Of a stretch of 49,604 nucleotides of DNA, positions 41,708 to 49,604 are shown piece by piece. The notes beneath the pieces were generated by a model that saw only the letters and a list, made by a program, of their open reading frames with translations, had not been told where the DNA came from and did no database searches. Each line of letters begins with the position of its first letter. Within the stretch, counting starts at the first letter, position 1. The translations under genes were made by a program, and so were the position numbers. The stretch spans positions 699,881 through 749,484 of the forward strand of contig NZ_CSTE01000002.1 in NCBI RefSeq assembly GCF_001368915.1, given 5' to 3'. Source of the DNA: Haloferax massiliensis (GTDB taxonomy: Archaea > Halobacteriota > Halobacteria > Halobacteriales > Haloferacaceae).

Positions 41708-43267
41708 ATGAGCACCGCTGTTCATCTCGACGAAATCACAAAACGGTTCCCCGGCGTCGTGGCGAACGACGACGTGGACCTGACCGTCGAGCGCGGCACG
41801 GTGCACGCACTTCTGGGAGAGAACGGGGCCGGCAAGACGACGTTGATGAACATCCTCTACGGGCTCTACGAACCCACTGAGGGGACCGTCCGCGTGGACG
41901 GGGAACCGCGGGACTTCGATTCGCCCGCGGACGCCATCGACGCCGGAATCGGTATGATTCACCAGCACTTCATGCTGGTCGACCCCATGACGGTCGCCGA
42001 GAACATCGTCCTCGGCAACGAACCGCGCAAGTGGTTCGACACGACCGTCGACCGGGAGCGCGCGCGCCAAGAGGTCATCGACCTCTCGAACCGATACGGA
42101 TTCGACGTGGACCCCGACGCGGCCATCGAGGACGTGAGCGTCGGCGTTCAACAGCGCGTCGAGATTCTGAAAGCACTCTACCGCGGGGCCGACATCCTCA
42201 TTCTGGACGAGCCCACCGCGGTCCTCACCCCGCAGGAGGTCGAAGAGCTGTTCCGCGTCTTCGAGGAGCTGACCGCCCAGGGCAAGACGATTATCTTCAT
42301 CAGCCACAAGCTCGGGGAGGCGATGCACGCCGCCGACGACATCACCGTCCTCCGAAACGGGAAGAACGTCGGCACGGTCCAGGCTGACGAGACCTCCAAC
42401 GAGGAGCTCGCCGAACTGATGGTCGGCCGCGAAGTTCTCCTCGAACCGAAGGCCGAACCGCAGGAACCGGGCGACGAGGTGCTCGCGGTTCGGAACCTCT
42501 CTGCGGAGGACAACCGCGGCGTCCCCGCCGTCTCCGACGTGTCGTTCGACATCCGCGAGGGCGAGGTGTTCGGTATCGCCGGCGTCGACGGCAACGGCCA
42601 GTCGCAGTTGGTCGAGGCCATCACCGGCCTGCGGACGCCGACCGGGGGGGCGATTTCCTACAAGGGCCGGGACATCACCGACGCCTCGCGCCGCTCCCGA
42701 ATCGCCGACGGGATGGCGTACATCCCCGAGGACCGCCACGAGCGCGGGCTCGTGATGGACTTCGACCTCGTTCAGAACGGCATCCTCGGCAGCCAGCACA
42801 GCGCGACGTTCGCCGCCGACGGCCGGATACACTGGTCCGACGCGCGCGACCACGCCGAGCGAATCATCGACGAATACGACGTTCGACCGCCCCACGCCGA
42901 CGCCGACGCCGAGTCCTTCTCCGGCGGCAACCAACAGAAGTTCATCGTCGGCCGCGAGTTCGAACGCGAACCGGACCTCGTCGTCGCCACCCACCCGACC
43001 CGCGGCGTGGACATCGGCGCGATGGAGTTCATCCACGAGCGGCTCTTGGACCTCCGAGCCGAGGGCAAAGCGGTGCTCCTCGTCTCCTCGAAGCTCGACG
43101 AGGTGCAGGGCCTCTCGGACCGCCTCGGCGTCATGCACGACGGCGAACTCATGGACATCGTAGACCCACGCGACACCACCGAAGAAGAGATCGGCCTGCT
43201 CATGGCCGGTGAACGCCCCGACGCCGACGCGACCGACGCGGAACCGCCCGTGGGTGACGCCAGATGA
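41708..43267 (+). CDS. ABC importer ATPase with two nucleotide-binding domains (NupA/RbsA-like)
   Basis: 519 residues. First domain: Walker A HALLGENGAGKTTLMNILYG near residue 36, SVGVQQRVEILKALYRGADI signature area, Walker B ILILDEPTAVLTPQE. Second domain: degenerate loop GIAGVDGNGQSQLVEAITGL, signature FSGGNQQKFIVGREFEREPD, Walker B LVVATHPTRGVDIG. The order is standard for carbohydrate/nucleoside uptake ATPases. Own TATA-like GTTTAAGC at 41674-41681, so it may be transcribed separately from the lipoprotein. Overlaps the next gene by 4 bp (ATGA). Confidence 0.92.
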   Translation: MSTAVHLDEITKRFPGVVANDDVDLTVERGTVHALLGENGAGKTTLMNILYGLYEPTEGTVRVDGEPRDFDSPADAIDAGIGMIHQHFMLVDPMTVAENIVLGNEPRKWFDTTVDRERARQEVIDLSNRYGFDVDPDAAIEDVSVGVQQRVEILKALYRGADILILDEPTAVLTPQEVEELFRVFEELTAQGKTIIFISHKLGEAMHAADDITVLRNGKNVGTVQADETSNEELAELMVGREVLLEPKAEPQEPGDEVLAVRNLSAEDNRGVPAVSDVSFDIREGEVFGIAGVDGNGQSQLVEAITGLRTPTGGAISYKGRDITDASRRSRIADGMAYIPEDRHERGLVMDFDLVQNGILGSQHSATFAADGRIHWSDARDHAERIIDEYDVRPPHADADAESFSGGNQQKFIVGREFEREPDLVVATHPTRGVDIGAMEFIHERLLDLRAEGKAVLLVSSKLDEVQGLSDRLGVMHDGELMDIVDPRDTTEEEIGLLMAGERPDADATDAEPPVGDAR

Positions 43268-44532
43268 GCGCGGTCGAGAACGCGAAAGCCGTCCTCCGGC
43301 GGCTGACGGCCGCCTCCGCGACCGAGCGCATCCTCATCAGCTTCGCCGCGCTCGTCATGGCCGTGCTCGTCGGCGCGGTCATCATCCTCGTCTCCGGCCG
43401 CATCACGACGTGCCAGACCGCGGCGACGACGCTGTTCGGCACCGGCTTCTGTTACGACCCCGTCGAGGTGTACCTCGTGCTGTTCAACGGGGCGCTCGGC
43501 GAGCCGTTCCTCGTGAACAGCCCGGGGATTCTCAAACCGTTCAACCCCGACTGGAACCCGCTGAACTTCGGGTTCGCGCTCACGCTCAAGGAGACGACGC
43601 TCCTCATCTTCACCGGCCTCTCGGTCGCCGTCTCCTTCCGCGCCGGCCTGTTCAACATCGGGACGCAGGGACAGCTCGTCCTCGGCGGCCTCGCGACGGC
43701 GCTGTTTTCCTTCTTCGTCGCGCCGATGCTCCCGTCGGGGCTCGTCGGCGGCCTCATTTTAATTCCGCTCGCCGTCATCGTCGGCGCGCTCGTCGGCGGT
43801 CTCTACGGCGCGATTCCGGGCGCGCTCAAGGCGTACGCCGACGCCAACGAGGTCATCACGACCATCATGCTGAACTTCATCGCGGCGCAAATCGCGTTCG
43901 TCCTCGTCAGCGAGTTCTACGGCAATCCCGACTCGCAGGTCGTCGAAACGACGCCGCTTCCCGACTGGGCGACGCTCCTCCCGGTGGCGTTCCCGCAGGG
44001 CGGCGACTTCTCGATTCTCGCGCTCGCGTTCGGTCTCGCGCTCGTCGTCGCCGTCTGGTTCCTGCTCGAACAGACCTCGTTCGGGTACGACCTCCGGACG
44101 AGCGGCGAACAGCCGGAAGCGGCCGAGTACGGCGGCGTCGACGCCAAGCGCACGACCGTCACGAGCATGTTCCTCTCCGGCGCGCTCGGCGGCATGGGCG
44201 GCGCTATCTGGGTGCTCATGGTCATGGGCAAGTGGCAGGCCGGCGTCCCCGCGCTCGGGTTCGACGGCATCACCGTCTCCATCCTCGCGGGGAACAACCC
44301 GTTCGGGGTCGTCCCGGCGGCGCTCCTGTTCGGAACGCTCAAGTCCGGCTCGCTCGCGGTCCAGTTCGGGACCGGCGTCCCGAAACAGCTCGTCGGCGTC
44401 CTCCGCGGGCTCATCATCCTGTTCGTCGCGATGCCAGAGTTCTTCCGCATGCTCGGCTCCGCCATCGACCTCGAACCGGACCGCGAGACCGTGGCCACGG
44501 ACGGCGGCTCCCTCGGAGGTGACGACGAATGA
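43264..44532 (+). CDS. ABC importer permease (BMP-type system)
   Basis: 422 residues, about ten membrane helices. ETTLLIFTGLSVAVSFRAGL, FNIGTQGQLVLGGLATALFS and the cytoplasmic loop GALKAYADANEVITTIMLNF are the hallmarks of NupB/BMP-associated permeases of the RbsC-like family. 4-bp overlaps on both sides. Confidence 0.9.
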   Translation: MSAVENAKAVLRRLTAASATERILISFAALVMAVLVGAVIILVSGRITTCQTAATTLFGTGFCYDPVEVYLVLFNGALGEPFLVNSPGILKPFNPDWNPLNFGFALTLKETTLLIFTGLSVAVSFRAGLFNIGTQGQLVLGGLATALFSFFVAPMLPSGLVGGLILIPLAVIVGALVGGLYGAIPGALKAYADANEVITTIMLNFIAAQIAFVLVSEFYGNPDSQVVETTPLPDWATLLPVAFPQGGDFSILALAFGLALVVAVWFLLEQTSFGYDLRTSGEQPEAAEYGGVDAKRTTVTSMFLSGALGGMGGAIWVLMVMGKWQAGVPALGFDGITVSILAGNNPFGVVPAALLFGTLKSGSLAVQFGTGVPKQLVGVLRGLIILFVAMPEFFRMLGSAIDLEPDRETVATDGGSLGGDDE

Positions 44533-45632
44533 GTACGACAACCATCGACCGACTCCGCGACACCGAACTGTCTTACAGAGCGACCCTCGCCGGCGGGGCG
44601 CTGAGCGTCTTCCTGCTCATCGCGCTGCTCGGCCTCGTCTTCCCGGGCAGTATCTGGGGGAACCTCCTCGCCATCCTCACCAGTCGGAGCACGCTCTCGT
44701 CGGCGCTCCGGCTCTCGGTGCCCATCACCTTCGCCGCTCTCGGCGGTATCTTCTCCGAGAAGGCCGGCGTGGTGAACATCGGGCTGGAGGGTCTGCTCAT
44801 CATCTCGGCGTTCACCGCGGTCATCACCACGGCCGTCGTCGGCCCCGAGATGACCGTCCTCGGCCTGCCGGCCATCTGGATCGGCTTCTTCGCCGGCGTC
44901 CTCTCGTCGGTGCTGTTCTCGGCGCTGTTCGCCGTGGTCTGCATCCGCTTCAAGGCCGACCAGATTATCGCCGGCCTCGCCGTCTGGCTCATCGCGCTCG
45001 GCCTCGCGCCGTTCGCGGCGACCGTCTACTACGGCGGCGTCAACACCGACAACCTCGGGACGACCCTCGGGACGTGGACGATTCCCGTCCTCTCGGACAT
45101 CCCGTTTTTCGGCGCGCTGTTCGACGCCGACCCCGCGGTGTACATGATGCTCGTCGCGGTCCCGGCGTCGTGGTACGTCCTGAACCGCACGGCGTTCGGC
45201 CGCCACGTCCGCGCGTCCGGTGAGAACCCGAAGGCGCTCGACACCGTCGGCGTCGACGTCAGCCGCGTCCGCTACGCGGGCGTGCTCCTCTCGGGCTTCC
45301 TCGCCGGCATCGGCGGCTCCGCGCTGTCGCTCGGCCTCGGCCAGTTCGTCGGGAACAACCAGACGATGGTCAACGGGAAGGGCTTCATCGCCATCGTGGC
45401 GTTCCTCTTCGGGAACTACAACCCCATCGGCGCGTTCGGCGCGTCGTTCCTCTTCGCGGGGCTGGAGGCCGCCCAGATCCGCCTCCAGCAGATTCCCGGC
45501 TACGGCGTTCCCGACTCGCTCATCCAGACGGTTCCGTACGTGACGGTCCTCGTCGTCCTCGCGCTCGTCGGCCGCACCCGCATCCCGGCCGCCTCCGGCG
45601 AGCACTACGACACCGGCGACGACAACCGCTGA
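44529..45632 (+). CDS. ABC importer permease (BMP-type system, second)
   Basis: 367 residues, eight to nine helices. SVPITFAALGGIFSEKAGVV, NIGLEGLLIISAFTAVI and the conserved KADQIIAGLAVWLIALGLAP and GENPKALDTVGVDVSRVRYA loops pair it with the previous permease (NupC-like). Completes the importer. A T/C-rich stretch follows as likely terminator. Confidence 0.9.
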   Translation: MSTTTIDRLRDTELSYRATLAGGALSVFLLIALLGLVFPGSIWGNLLAILTSRSTLSSALRLSVPITFAALGGIFSEKAGVVNIGLEGLLIISAFTAVITTAVVGPEMTVLGLPAIWIGFFAGVLSSVLFSALFAVVCIRFKADQIIAGLAVWLIALGLAPFAATVYYGGVNTDNLGTTLGTWTIPVLSDIPFFGALFDADPAVYMMLVAVPASWYVLNRTAFGRHVRASGENPKALDTVGVDVSRVRYAGVLLSGFLAGIGGSALSLGLGQFVGNNQTMVNGKGFIAIVAFLFGNYNPIGAFGASFLFAGLEAAQIRLQQIPGYGVPDSLIQTVPYVTVLVVLALVGRTRIPAASGEHYDTGDDNR

Positions 45633-45650
45633 CCGACCCGGACTCCTCGC

Positions 45651-45680
45651 GTTTTCGTTTTCTCCTGTCGCTTCTCTCTC
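45651..45680 (+). terminator. Pyrimidine-rich terminator after the importer operon
   Basis: GTTTTCGTTTTCTCCTGTCG and on to CTTCTCTCTC, directly after the last importer gene; archaeal terminators are T-rich runs of this kind. Confidence 0.45.
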
Positions 45681-45782
45681 AGCCGAGCGCCGCGTCTCGT
45701 CGGGAGCGGTTCCCGCGGGACTCGCCCCGCGCGGTCGGTGCGGGAGTAAAGAGTTTTCAGCCCGCGATATGGAGGTGATACC

Positions 45783-47198
45783 ATGTCCACAGACGAGAAC
45801 GACACCGCCGAGGAGTCCTCGGCGAGCCCACGGACCCGGTCCGTGGACGTGGTGGTCGTCGGCGCGGGAACCTCCGGCTGTTACGCCGCCGCGACCATCG
45901 CGAACGCGGGCTACGACGTGACCATCGTCGAGCGCAAGCCCGCGGAGGAAGCGGGGCACATCGCCTGCGGCGACGCTCTGAAGGGCGCGGACGCCTTCCC
46001 CGAGGCGATTCCGAAGTCGAAGATCGAGCCCGCGTTCACCAACACCGAGGTCGACCACGGCCGCTTCGAGATTCCGCAGGAGGACACCGTCCTCGACATC
46101 CCGGTCCCCGGCGAACTCGCCGTCATCGACCGCTGGGAGTACGGCCGCCTCATCATCGAGGGCGCGGAGGAAGCGGGCGCGGAACTCCACTACGACACGG
46201 TCGTCCAAGACGTGAAACAGGACGACGACGGCACCGTCACCGGTATCGTCGGCAAACACGACGGCGAGGTCGTCGAGTACGACGCCGACATCGTCATCGA
46301 CGGCGCGGGCTCGCTGTCGCTCCTGCAGGACAAGGTGGACTTCTCCGACGCCACCTTCGACACGAACGTCTCCTACCAGCACTTCTCGTCGGCGTACCGC
46401 GAGGTCGTCGAGGTCCCCGAGCCCGTCGAGTGGTCGGACGCGCTCGTGTTCAAGCCCGCCGAGGTCGCCGCGGGCTACGTCTGGTACTTCCCGCGGACTG
46501 AGACGACCATCAACGCCGGCCTCGGCTTCCAGATGACAGAAGAGCCGATGAAGCTCGTCGACGACCTGAAGCGGGACCTCCGCGAGCGCCCCGAGTTCGA
46601 GGGCGCGGAGGTCGTCGACAAGCTCGGCGCCGCCCTCCCGACCCGTCGGCCCTACGACTCGGCGACCGCGCCGGGCTACATGGCCGTCGGCGACGCCGCG
46701 GCCCACGTCAACCCGACGACCGGCGGCGGCATCGCCGGCGCGGCCTACGCCGGGAAGTACGCCGGCGAGCAGGCCGCTATCGCGCTCGAAGCCGGCGACG
46801 TGAGCGAGGAGATGCTCTGGCGCTACAACCGGCGCGTCATGGACCACTTCGGCGGCCGCTACGCCAGCCTCGACGTGTACAACATCCTCTCGACCGCCGT
46901 CGACGTGGACGACCTGATGGGGCTCATCGCCTCCATCCCCGGCGAGAAGCTGGCGGAGGCGCTCTACTCCGGAACGACCTCGTTCGGCCCCGTGCTCCTC
47001 GCGCAGACCGCGGCGTCGAGCTACGGCCACTGGAGCCAGATTTACGAGTTCTTCAAAATCAAGCGCCTCGCCGACGAACTGCTGGCTCACTACGGTCGCT
47101 ATCCGAGTCGGCCGAGCGCGCTCGAAGGCTGGAAAGTCGAGCGGGACCGCATCATGGACGACATCTACGAGCTCACCGGCGCGGACCCGAAGTACTGA
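45783..47198 (+). CDS. Geranylgeranyl reductase family protein
   Basis: 471 residues, FAD-dependent. Saturates isoprenoid chains of archaeal lipids or quinones. FAD loop VVVVGAGTSGCYAAATIANA near residue 20, ERKPAEEAGHIACGDALKGA with the family Cys, AGYVWYFPRTETTINAGLGF (the PxxYxWxFP-like substrate motif), GYMAVGDAAAHVNPTTGGGI near 300. Fits with the prenyltransferase (5276-6130) and mvaD. Ends 26 bp inside the convergent kinase gene. ATG at 45783. Confidence 0.9.
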   Translation: MSTDENDTAEESSASPRTRSVDVVVVGAGTSGCYAAATIANAGYDVTIVERKPAEEAGHIACGDALKGADAFPEAIPKSKIEPAFTNTEVDHGRFEIPQEDTVLDIPVPGELAVIDRWEYGRLIIEGAEEAGAELHYDTVVQDVKQDDDGTVTGIVGKHDGEVVEYDADIVIDGAGSLSLLQDKVDFSDATFDTNVSYQHFSSAYREVVEVPEPVEWSDALVFKPAEVAAGYVWYFPRTETTINAGLGFQMTEEPMKLVDDLKRDLRERPEFEGAEVVDKLGAALPTRRPYDSATAPGYMAVGDAAAHVNPTTGGGIAGAAYAGKYAGEQAAIALEAGDVSEEMLWRYNRRVMDHFGGRYASLDVYNILSTAVDVDDLMGLIASIPGEKLAEALYSGTTSFGPVLLAQTAASSYGHWSQIYEFFKIKRLADELLAHYGRYPSRPSALEGWKVERDRIMDDIYELTGADPKY

Positions 47199-48459
47199 CC
47201 TCGGTCTCTCCGGCGAACGAGACGCCTCGGAACTCGAACCGCGCCCCGCCGGTTTCTCCGGTCGTCGCCCGCACCTCCCAGCCGTGCGCGTCGGCGACGC
47301 CGGCGACGATGGCGAGACCGAGGCCGGTCCCCCGCGCGTCGGTGCTGTAGCCCGACTCGAAAACGCGCTCCTGTTCTTCCGGCGGGATGCCGGGGCCGTC
47401 GTCCTCGACGAAGAAGCCGTCTTCGAGCGGGCCGACGCGGACGTTGACGCCCGGTGTGCCACCGTCGGCGTCGGCTATCGCCCGACGTCCCCCCGCGTCT
47501 GCCGCGCTCTTGTCGGCGGCGGTAGACGACTTCTCCGTCGGAACGCCGCGGCCCGCGGTATCGTCGGGGGACTCTCGGCTGCCCGTCGAGCCGCGCTCGA
47601 CTGCGTCGCCGGCCGGGGACCGGTTGCCCGTGGACCCGTGTTCCACGGGGTCACCAGACGCAGTCCGGTTGCCCGTCGAACCGTGTTCGACTGCGTTCCG
47701 AAACAGGTTCTCGAAGACGGCGGTGAGTCGGCCCCTGTCGGCGAGCAGTTCCGCGTCGGCCTCGACGGTGAGCCCCGACGCCCCGAGGCTGGTGTTCGTC
47801 ACCGCGTCGGCGGCCACGGTGGCGAGGCTGACGGGTTCGACGTCGCCGACCGACTCGCCGACGCGGGCGAGCTGCAGCACGTCCTGAATGAGCGCCTCCA
47901 TCCGGTCGTGGGCGTCGGCGACCGTCGAGAGGTGGTCGGTCCCGTGACCCTCGCGGACGAGTTCGAGTCGCATCTGGGCGACGTTCAGCGGGTTGCGGAG
48001 GTCGTGGGTGACGACCGACGCGAACTGGTCGAGCCGCTCGTTGCGGCTGCGCAGGTCCGCCTCGCGGGCGTCGCGGTGGTTCGACCACCGGGCCGCGCCG
48101 ACCGCGAGCGCGACCGACCCGACGAGGAGCGCCCCGTCCTCGAAGACGAGCGTGAACGCCTCGGGCTGGGCGACGACCTCGTCGACCGCGTCGGTGACGG
48201 CGTAGACGGCGAACAGCGCGGTCCCGACGTACAGCGGCCGCCAGACCGCCTGCACGTCGCGGACGCTCCCGATGACGAACGCGCCGACGAGGGGAATCGG
48301 GACCAAGAGGAGTTCGACGGCGAACCGAAGCCACCGGACCTCGGGGCTGTCGGGGAAGACGGCGACCTGGACGACCGCGACGCCGACGGCGATGCCGACG
48401 ACTGCGAGACCCGGACGCAGGTCTGTGTCTTCGGTCGATTCACCTCCGAGGAGCCCCAT
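47173..48459 (-). CDS. Membrane sensor histidine kinase with expanded N-box repeat
   Basis: 428 residues. Five to six membrane helices at the N-terminus (GLAVVGIAVGVAVVQVAVFP, LLLVPIPLVGAFVIGSV), then the H-box LDQFASVVTHDLRNPLNVAQ with His near 152, N-box FENLFRNAVEHGSTG near 253, G1 FFVEDDGPGIPPEEQE and G2 RGTGLGLAIVAGVADAHGW. Between N and G1 boxes a 15-residue unit based on VEHGSTGNR is present three times. ATG at 48459. The 3' end overlaps the reductase gene on the other strand by 26 bp. Confidence 0.87.
   Translation of the reverse strand: MGLLGGESTEDTDLRPGLAVVGIAVGVAVVQVAVFPDSPEVRWLRFAVELLLVPIPLVGAFVIGSVRDVQAVWRPLYVGTALFAVYAVTDAVDEVVAQPEAFTLVFEDGALLVGSVALAVGAARWSNHRDAREADLRSRNERLDQFASVVTHDLRNPLNVAQMRLELVREGHGTDHLSTVADAHDRMEALIQDVLQLARVGESVGDVEPVSLATVAADAVTNTSLGASGLTVEADAELLADRGRLTAVFENLFRNAVEHGSTGNRTASGDPVEHGSTGNRSPAGDAVERGSTGSRESPDDTAGRGVPTEKSSTAADKSAADAGGRRAIADADGGTPGVNVRVGPLEDGFFVEDDGPGIPPEEQERVFESGYSTDARGTGLGLAIVAGVADAHGWEVRATTGETGGARFEFRGVSFAGETEVSTSGPRR
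47558..47692 (-). repeat. Three 45-bp repeats in the kinase N-box region
   Basis: On the minus strand three consecutive 15-codon units, VEHGSTGNRTASGDP, VEHGSTGNRSPAGDA and VERGSTGSRESPDDT, follow the N-box. Divergence rises with distance from the N-box. Confidence 0.75.
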
Positions 48460-48587
48460 CGCTGGCGGCTATGCACGGGGGGGACAAATAACCGCTGGCG
48501 GTTACCGCGGCGGATTCGGGCGACCGCGCGTCGTTTCCGGCGGGGCGAGCCGCCCGGAGCGGGCTCGAACGGCGCTCTCGGCGCGTC

Positions 48588-49604
48588 TCAGGGGCGCTCG
48601 GCCGCGATTCGCTCGACGCTGCCGGCGAGCACGTCGACGGCGATGCGGATGGTTTCCTCGTCCACGTCGAACGTCCGGGTGTGGTGGCCGCCGGGGTGGT
48701 CGGTGCCGACGCCGACGTAGGCTGCGAGGCCGCCGCGGTCCTGCACGCGCTGCATGAGGTACGTCGCGTCCTCGCTCCCGCCGAGTTCGTCGCTGTCGAG
48801 GATGGAGGCGACGCCCTCGACGCCCTCGCTCACGCCGCCGACGACGGCCGCGAGCGCGTCGTCGCTCCGGGCGCTCGGGGCTTTCCCCTCGACGTTGATT
48901 TCGACCTCGCAGTCGTGCATGACGGCCGCGGACTCGATGACGGTGTGGGCGCGGCCCTCGACGTACTCCATGAGTTCCGTCGTCGCGCCGCGCACCTCGC
49001 CCTCGATGAACGCCTCCTCGGCGACGATGTTCGTGGCGGTGCCGCCGCCCATCAGGCCGACGTTGACGCGGGTCGCGCCGTCGGAGTGCCGGGAGATGCC
49101 GTAGAGGTTCTGGGTGGCCGTCGCGGCCGCGAGGTTCGCGTTCTTTCCTTCCTCGGGCTTCGCGCCCGCGTGGGCCGGCGCGCCGGTGAACTCGGCGCGG
49201 AAGTGCGAGACGGCGAGGAAGCCGTCGACGCCGCAGACGACCTCGCCGGTCGGGTGGTCGAGGCCGACGTGGAGCGCGAGCAGGTAGTCCACGTCGTCGA
49301 GGTGGCCGCCCTCGGCGACGGCCTTGCCGCCGGCGACCTGTTCCTCGCTCGGTTGGAAGAACACCTTGAACGTCCCCTCGAAGTCGGAGTCGATGACGGC
49401 GTCGAGGACGCCGAGGCCGATTGTCGCGTGGGCGTCGTGGCCGCAGGCGTGCATGAACCCCTCGTTCTCGGAGCGGAAGCCCTCGGCGGCCGGGAGGTGG
49501 TCGTCGGCCTCGGACTCGGGGATGGGGAGCGCGTCGATGTCGACGCGGAGGCCGACGGTCGGCCCCTCGCCGCGTTCGACGACCGCGACCGCGCCGGTGT
49601 AGCC
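48588..49604 (-). CDS. M20 family amidohydrolase (N-terminus outside window)
   Basis: At least 338 residues; the frame is open to the right edge, where its upstream part reads GYTGAVAVVERGEG and VGLRVDIDALPI, so the start lies outside. Metal-site motifs: VDIDALP, MHACGHDAHATIGLG, FFQPSEEQVAGG, then DHPGGHHTRTFDVDEE near the end. It hydrolyses N-acyl amino acids or similar amides (aminoacylase/IAA-amidohydrolase type). The dimerisation domain contains GAPAHAGAKPEEGKNAN. Substrate unknown. Confidence 0.88.
   Translation of the reverse strand, partial: GYTGAVAVVERGEGPTVGLRVDIDALPIPESEADDHLPAAEGFRSENEGFMHACGHDAHATIGLGVLDAVIDSDFEGTFKVFFQPSEEQVAGGKAVAEGGHLDDVDYLLALHVGLDHPTGEVVCGVDGFLAVSHFRAEFTGAPAHAGAKPEEGKNANLAAATATQNLYGISRHSDGATRVNVGLMGGGTATNIVAEEAFIEGEVRGATTELMEYVEGRAHTVIESAAVMHDCEVEINVEGKAPSARSDDALAAVVGGVSEGVEGVASILDSDELGGSEDATYLMQRVQDRGGLAAYVGVGTDHPGGHHTRTFDVDEETIRIAVDVLAGSVERIAAERP

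Noticed and set aside
43917-47462. 1181-codon open frame on the minus strand
   Set aside because: It runs antisense through four well-supported genes, has low-complexity acidic/arginine composition and no motif; typical antisense frame in GC-rich haloarchaeal DNA.

Overview
The window is haloarchaeal chromosome, most likely Haloferax or a close relative. It is GC-rich with CTC/GTC/GAC-type codons and strongly acidic proteins. Halophile-specific families are present: a UbiA-type archaeal lipid prenyltransferase, a geranylgeranyl reductase, a haloarchaeal phosphomevalonate decarboxylase, an MC1 chromosomal protein, HTH_10 regulators and a Tat-exported lipoprotein with a haloarchaeal twin-arginine/lipobox leader.

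Region 1 (1-6130) is ordinary chromosome: two ABC-2 permeases (the first fused to a PrsW-like membrane protease domain and cut by the window edge), a coiled-coil small protein, cysteine synthase, a CoA-binding protein, a RecA/KaiC-like ATPase and the digeranylgeranylglyceryl phosphate synthase.

Region 2 (6225-20104) is the accessory island. A tRNA-Arg(TCG) gene carries an integrated element bounded by the 14-bp direct repeat CCTGCAGCGCCCAT (6287-6300 and 17389-17402). The element reads: zinc-ribbon protein, HUH-type Rep with a C-terminal zinc finger, small acidic protein, a membrane protein / spike-like envelope protein / membrane proteins / P-loop ATPase block laid out like pleolipoviruses and plasmid-vesicle elements, one AT-rich gene of unknown function, a convergent winged-helix regulator, and a tyrosine integrase next to the right attachment site. 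Four direct tandem duplications (118-144 bp) lie in this element; I saw none elsewhere in the window. To its right lies a wreck of a second, related element: a decayed tRNA 3' end, left-end DNA, a piece of the ATPase gene with two amber stops, a PaeR7I/XhoI-like restriction-modification pair, and the last codons of the same convergent regulator. The two copies therefore show the same cargo position, between the ATPase and the convergent regulator, holding an unknown gene in one and an R-M system in the other.

Region 3 (20154-38634) returns to chromosome: DUF2255, a quinone-oxidoreductase-like enzyme and a cupin that share a promoter motif, an HTH_10 regulator, an ArsP-like permease with a YHS domain, MC1, an APH-fold kinase, a HAD hydrolase, acyl-CoA dehydrogenase, a sensor kinase, a frameshifted NADH-dehydrogenase-like gene, mvaD, an SRPBCC protein, flavin reductase, DoxX with a dyad-rich promoter, a winged-helix regulator, DUF429, a frameshifted two-helix membrane protein and acylphosphatase.

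Region 4 (38808-49604) holds phosphoglucosamine/phosphomannomutase, a complete BMP-family (nucleoside-type) ABC importer operon (lipoprotein, double ATPase, two permeases with 4-bp overlaps), geranylgeranyl reductase, a second sensor kinase with a repeated N-box segment, and an M20 amidohydrolase cut by the window edge. All family assignments are from reading motifs; no database search was run.
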